Origin: Solimicrobium silvestre
GTDB taxonomy: Bacteria > Pseudomonadota > Gammaproteobacteria > Burkholderiales > Burkholderiaceae_D
NCBI RefSeq assembly: GCF_002976435.1
Contig: NZ_PUGF01000006.1
Coordinates: forward strand, 153,893-217,892
Direction: 5' to 3'
Length of the DNA: 64,000 bases
Position numbers and translations under genes: made by a program
Notes under the pieces: model-generated
Databases searched by the model: none
Told to the model about the DNA's origin: nothing
What the model saw: only the letters and a program-made list of their open reading frames with translations
Part shown: one piece after another, positions 61,262-64,000 of the stretch
How the letters are laid out: each line of letters begins with the position of its first letter
Position numbering within the stretch: position 1 is the stretch's first letter

Positions 61262-62182
61262 TTAAAGTAAATCGACATCATTTTCACTGTGCGGCAGTCG
61301 TTCAATCAACAACACATGCACCTGCCTTGGGTCGGCGCGCAGCACCTCAAAACTGATACGGCCAATAGCAAACTTATCGCCTTTATGCGGAACCCGCGCC
61401 AGATGGTTCGCCACTAAACCGCCGATGGTATCCACATCTTCATCTGAAAAATGGCTACCGATGATATCGTTAAACTGACTAATTTCGGTCAGCCCTTTAA
61501 CCCGCCAGCGTGCGCCTTGAGTGCCGGGATCGATAGATAAGATATTGTCTTCTTCTTCGTCAAAATCGTACTCATCTTCAATGTCGCCAACAATTTGTTC
61601 CAGCACATCTTCAATGGTAATCAAACCATCCACGCCGCCGTATTCATCCACCACCATCGCAATGTGATTTCGGTTAGCGCGGAAGTCGCGCAGCAATACA
61701 TTCAAGCGTTTTGATTCAGGAATAAAAACGGCTGGGCGCAGCATGTCGCGCACATCAAATTCTTCATCAAAATAATAACGTAACAAATCTTTAGCCAGCA
61801 GCACACCGACCACTTTATCGCGATTCCCTTCCACCGCCGGAAAACGCGAATGTGCCGTGCTTATCACATGCGGCATCCATTCTTCGATCGGCTTGGAGAT
61901 ATCAATCACGTCCATTTGCGAACGCGGCACCATGATGTCACGGGCGCATAAATCAGAAACCTGAAATACGCCTTCGATCATTGAGAGCGCATCGGCATCA
62001 ATTAAATTGCGTTCGTGCGCGTCTTGCAGCACTTCCAGCAATTCAACGCGGCTTTCAGGTTCAGGGGAAATCAGTGCAGTCAGGCGTTCAAATAAAGACC
62101 TGTGCGGTTTAATGTCAGAAGATGCTGCCTTGGTTGCAGTTTTAAATACAGCATTTCTGACGTTACTAGGATGTTCTGGCAT
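61262..62182 (-). CDS. corC: HlyC/CorC family protein (CBS domains)
   Basis: Cytosolic protein of the CorC/YbeX type, 306 residues without membrane segments. Two CBS domains span about 80-200 (DIMVPRSQMDVIDISKP; HIAMVVDEYGGVDGLITIEDVLEQIVGDI in part), and a CorC_HlyC C-terminal domain covers about 210-300. Proposed roles are magnesium/cobalt resistance or ribosome-related functions. Position directly before lnt is conserved in proteobacteria. Confidence 0.93.
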   Translation of the reverse strand: MPEHPSNVRNAVFKTATKAASSDIKPHRSLFERLTALISPEPESRVELLEVLQDAHERNLIDADALSMIEGVFQVSDLCARDIMVPRSQMDVIDISKPIEEWMPHVISTAHSRFPAVEGNRDKVVGVLLAKDLLRYYFDEEFDVRDMLRPAVFIPESKRLNVLLRDFRANRNHIAMVVDEYGGVDGLITIEDVLEQIVGDIEDEYDFDEEEDNILSIDPGTQGARWRVKGLTEISQFNDIIGSHFSDEDVDTIGGLVANHLARVPHKGDKFAIGRISFEVLRADPRQVHVLLIERLPHSENDVDLL

Positions 62183-62258
62183 AAGAGGCGGAGCGCCGAT
62201 GTTTGAATATTATAGGATACATTAAATGCGCTTAATTTCCAAAACCCTTACAACAAAA

Positions 62259-63080
62259 TTAAGCCGCAACCCGCAATTCGGATAAACGCTGATTGTAATG
62301 ATCCAGCCAATGCAGTATTTCCAGCTTCCCATCCATATGCTCAACCAGCGCGGTACAACTCTCGACCCAGTCGCCGTCGTTACAGTAAGTTAATCCATTA
62401 ATATCGCGAATTTCCGCATGATGGATATGCCCACAAACCACACCATCCACGTTTTGATGTGCTGCGTCAGCGGCAACTACACCTTCAAAACACGAAATAA
62501 AGTTAACTGCATTTTTCACTTTGAGCTTTAAATATTGCGACAACGACCAGTGCGACAAGCCAAACCAGCGTCGTACTTTGTTAATCGGCTGATTCAAACG
62601 CAGCAGCATTTCATACGCGTTGTCACCTAAAAATGCCAGCCAACGCGAATACAGCATTACGTTGTCATACTGATCGCCATGAATCACGAGCAGGCGTTTT
62701 CCGTCAGCAGTTTCATGAATCGGATTATTTTTAATTTCAACATCGCCAAACGACAGATCAAAATAATGGCGCAAAAATTCATCATGATTACCCGGCACAT
62801 AAATAATCCGACTCCCCTTACGTGCTTTTCGTAGTAATTTTTGCACGACATCGTTGTGCGAACGCGGCCAATACCATGAGCGCTTCAAACGCCATCCATC
62901 CACAATATCACCGACTAAATAGTAAGTTTCGGCATTACAGCGTTTTAAAAAATCCAGTAAAACCTCAGCCTGACAACCCTTGGTACCCAAATGAATATCT
63001 GAAATAAAGATAGTGCGTAACTTAAAATCAAACTGCTCTTCCTCACTAACACTTCCCTTATTATTCATTGTATTACTCAC
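62259..63080 (-). CDS. lpxH: UDP-2,3-diacylglucosamine diphosphatase (LpxH-like)
   Basis: Calcineurin-like metallophosphoesterase that makes lipid X in lipid A synthesis, 273 residues. Metal-binding motifs are FISDIHLGTKG near residue 28, VGDIVDGW near 58, PGNHDEFL near 95, VIHGDQYD near 132 and GHIHHAEI near 218. The 2-Mn phosphoesterase signature is complete. The family also includes the LpxH2-like branch common in Burkholderiales, and this longer protein with the NxxxxRxWFGLSHWS insert fits that branch better than E. coli LpxH. It is separated from corC by 76 bp. Confidence 0.87.
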   Translation of the reverse strand: MSNTMNNKGSVSEEEQFDFKLRTIFISDIHLGTKGCQAEVLLDFLKRCNAETYYLVGDIVDGWRLKRSWYWPRSHNDVVQKLLRKARKGSRIIYVPGNHDEFLRHYFDLSFGDVEIKNNPIHETADGKRLLVIHGDQYDNVMLYSRWLAFLGDNAYEMLLRLNQPINKVRRWFGLSHWSLSQYLKLKVKNAVNFISCFEGVVAADAAHQNVDGVVCGHIHHAEIRDINGLTYCNDGDWVESCTALVEHMDGKLEILHWLDHYNQRLSELRVAA

Positions 63081-63267
63081 TCATTGCTCCTTCATTTTGG
63101 CAAAGCAGACTGCATGGGTACGGATATTTTCGTGAGCTTAATTAAGTTGTGTGTCAACTTGATGAAATAGCGTGATTTTCATAAAAACTACAACATTCAT
63201 GTCATTTTGTTGATGAATGATTGAGTTTTTACTACTGATTTTGATGGTCGGTGATACTGGTGCGGTT

Positions 63268-63393
63268 TTGAAGTTGGTGTTGGTGTTGAAGTTGGTGTTG
63301 AAGTTGGTGTTGAAGTTGGTGTTGAAGTTGGTGTTGAAGTTGGTGTTGAAGTTGATTTTGAAGTTGGTGTTGAAGTTGATTTTGAAGTTGTCT
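63268..63393. repeat. 12-bp minisatellite, ten units
   Basis: Ten units of TTGAAGTTGGTG at 63268-63279, 63286-63297 and then without gaps to 63393, with one 6-bp partial unit between the first two. The units at 63346 and 63370 end GATT, and the last one ends GTCT. All frames stay open because 12 is a multiple of three. Confidence 0.95.
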
Positions 63394-63431
63394 TTGACTT
63401 TGCTTTTGACCTACCCCCACTTCTAGTTCGG

Positions 63432-63514
63432 CCGGTTTTTCTAAGGAAAAAAGGATAAGAAAGGTTCGCTGTTTGAGCGTAGCGAGTTTCGAACTTTTCC
63501 CTTTTTTTCTTAGA
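63432..63514. repeat. Long imperfect inverted repeat
   Basis: The left arm starts CCGGTTTTTCTAAGGAAAAA (63432) and continues about 37 bp to GGTTCG. The right arm, read backwards from about 63522, is CCGATTTTTCTAAGAAAAA and also ends in GTTCG. A hairpin of about 30 bp with mismatches would form. Confidence 0.7.
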
Positions 63515-63556
63515 AAAATCGGGGTTTCCGAAATAGCGTGGTCGCCTTTTTTGGCC

Positions 63557-63590
63557 TACCTTTTTTGGCGACGCAAAAAAGGCAGGTAGC
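63557..63590. repeat. Poly-T hairpin with CTACC/GGTAG ends
   Basis: CTACCTTTTTTG and, 5-6 bp later, CAAAAAAGG(C)AGGTAG, giving an imperfect stem. It is directly followed by a GCCGGT/ACCGGC hairpin at 63592-63608. Confidence 0.6.
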
Positions 63591-63741
63591 TGCCGGTCTA
63601 CCACCGGCCTACAAGCCTAAAATCAACCCAGAAAGTAATACAAAACTAACCGTATATCAACCGGTTTTGACTTATTTCCAGATTTCAAGATGATGTTGCA
63701 CAGACTTAAATTAATCAGCCGAAATGACAAATTTAAGGCTT

Positions 63742-63860
63742 GGGGCCGGTGGTAGACCCTGTATCCCTATAGGGAGGGAGTCTCCGCCTGCATGCGGAGA
63801 CCGTTCCGCAGGTGAGTGGCATGCCACTCAAAACCCCTGCTACACCGGCGACTAGTCACC
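63742..63860. repeat. Compact multi-hairpin element
   Basis: A closing stem GCCGGT(G)GTAG (63745-63755) / CTACACCGGC (63840-63849) encloses three symmetric units: TCCCTATAGGGA (63764-63775), GTCTCCGC/GCGGAGAC (63780-63801) and TGAGTGGCATGCCACTCA (63813-63830). This is consistent with a folded RNA or a mobile repeat. No known RNA family is recognised. Confidence 0.6.
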
Positions 63861-64000
63861 TTTTTTGCTTCGCTGTTTAGACGTGGGACATAGGTAACGG
63901 GTGTATCCAGACATGGGTAACACATTTAAGCCGAATTAGTTGCAGCGCGCAAGTCGATTTTAAGAATCTTCTGGCGACAGTAAAATACATTAAATACACC

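Larger units (their letters stand above)
63081..64000. other. Gene-free terminal region with repeats and hairpins
   Basis: 920 bp with no gene I would support. In order: a short promoter-like stretch for lpxH, the 12-bp minisatellite (63268-63393), a long inverted repeat (63432-63514), a poly-T hairpin (63557-63590), an unmarked stretch, a multi-hairpin element (63742-63860) and two related direct repeats (63888-63921) near the right edge. Confidence 0.6.

Noticed and set aside
63268..63393. CRISPR array
   Set aside because: Units are 12 bp and directly adjacent with no spacers, and no cas genes are present.
63197..63604. Ser/Thr/Pro-repeat protein on the minus strand
   Set aside because: It exists because a 12-bp repeat cannot introduce stops; the rest is translated from inverted repeats; no ribosome site or signal peptide. 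Treated as repeat DNA.

Overview
The window reads as a betaproteobacterial chromosome, most likely Burkholderiales and probably Oxalobacteraceae-like. That placement is an inference from gene families and gene order, not from a database search. Support comes from the order ftsX-rpoH, the full aa3 cytochrome oxidase assembly cluster with its small accessory membrane proteins, the corC-lnt pair, and a PEP-CTERM protein behind a sigma-54-type promoter. Base composition is moderate to low in GC for this order, and intergenic regions are AT-rich. No rRNA, tRNA, CRISPR array, prophage or complete insertion sequence was seen.

Layout. 1-1.8 kb: the end of ftsX, then rpoH behind a perfect CIRCE operator. 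1.8-11.9 kb: a mutarotase and the aa3 oxidase locus on the minus strand (coxB, ctaD, a 35-aa assembly protein, ctaG, a DUF2970 protein, coxC, surf1, a SCO-like membrane protein, ctaA, ctaB, sco), with one small twin-TM gene on the opposite strand. 11.9-15.4 kb: methyltransferase, comF, trmL, a PCu(A)C copper chaperone, rfaE2 and a copper-type CsoR. 15.4-21.6 kb: a tripartite heavy-metal RND efflux operon divergent from csoR. 21.8-31.0 kb: RidA, a MocR regulator, a complete Liv-type ABC importer, an M81 (MlrC-like) metallopeptidase and a porin, which look like one uptake-and-degradation unit.

31-44.4 kb: mostly single genes. These are a duplicated-domain lipoprotein, a ferritin-like/acyl-ACP desaturase-like protein, an orphan sugar-type binding protein, a DUF2807/HAAS pair, MgtC, a flavoprotein with a DUF1289 protein, a PEP-CTERM protein, a fatty-acid hydroxylase, TetR, nitronate monooxygenase, an alpha-carbonic anhydrase and a small secreted protein. 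44.4-49.1 kb: two tandem secreted S53 (sedolisin) proteases, whose promoter/leader regions and terminators are duplicated as well. 49.2-54.9 kb: a DUF2520 protein, a diguanylate cyclase, MAPEG, AI-2E, an outer-membrane barrel, a one-domain asparaginase and an ABM protein. 55-63.1 kb: a fused indolepyruvate:ferredoxin oxidoreductase, MarC, lnt, corC and lpxH. 63.1-64 kb: a gene-free terminal region with a 12-bp minisatellite, long inverted repeats, a compact multi-hairpin element and paired direct repeats resembling a mobile-element end.

How the genes fit together. Copper recurs on the left side: SCO, Cox11 and PCu(A)C supply copper to CuA/CuB oxidase, and CsoR with the RND pump probably handles excess metal. 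The 21.8-31 kb island is the best candidate for an uncharacterised pathway (import and cleavage of an amide or peptide). The tandem S53 unit and the structured element at 63.74-63.86 kb are the other places most worth a closer look.
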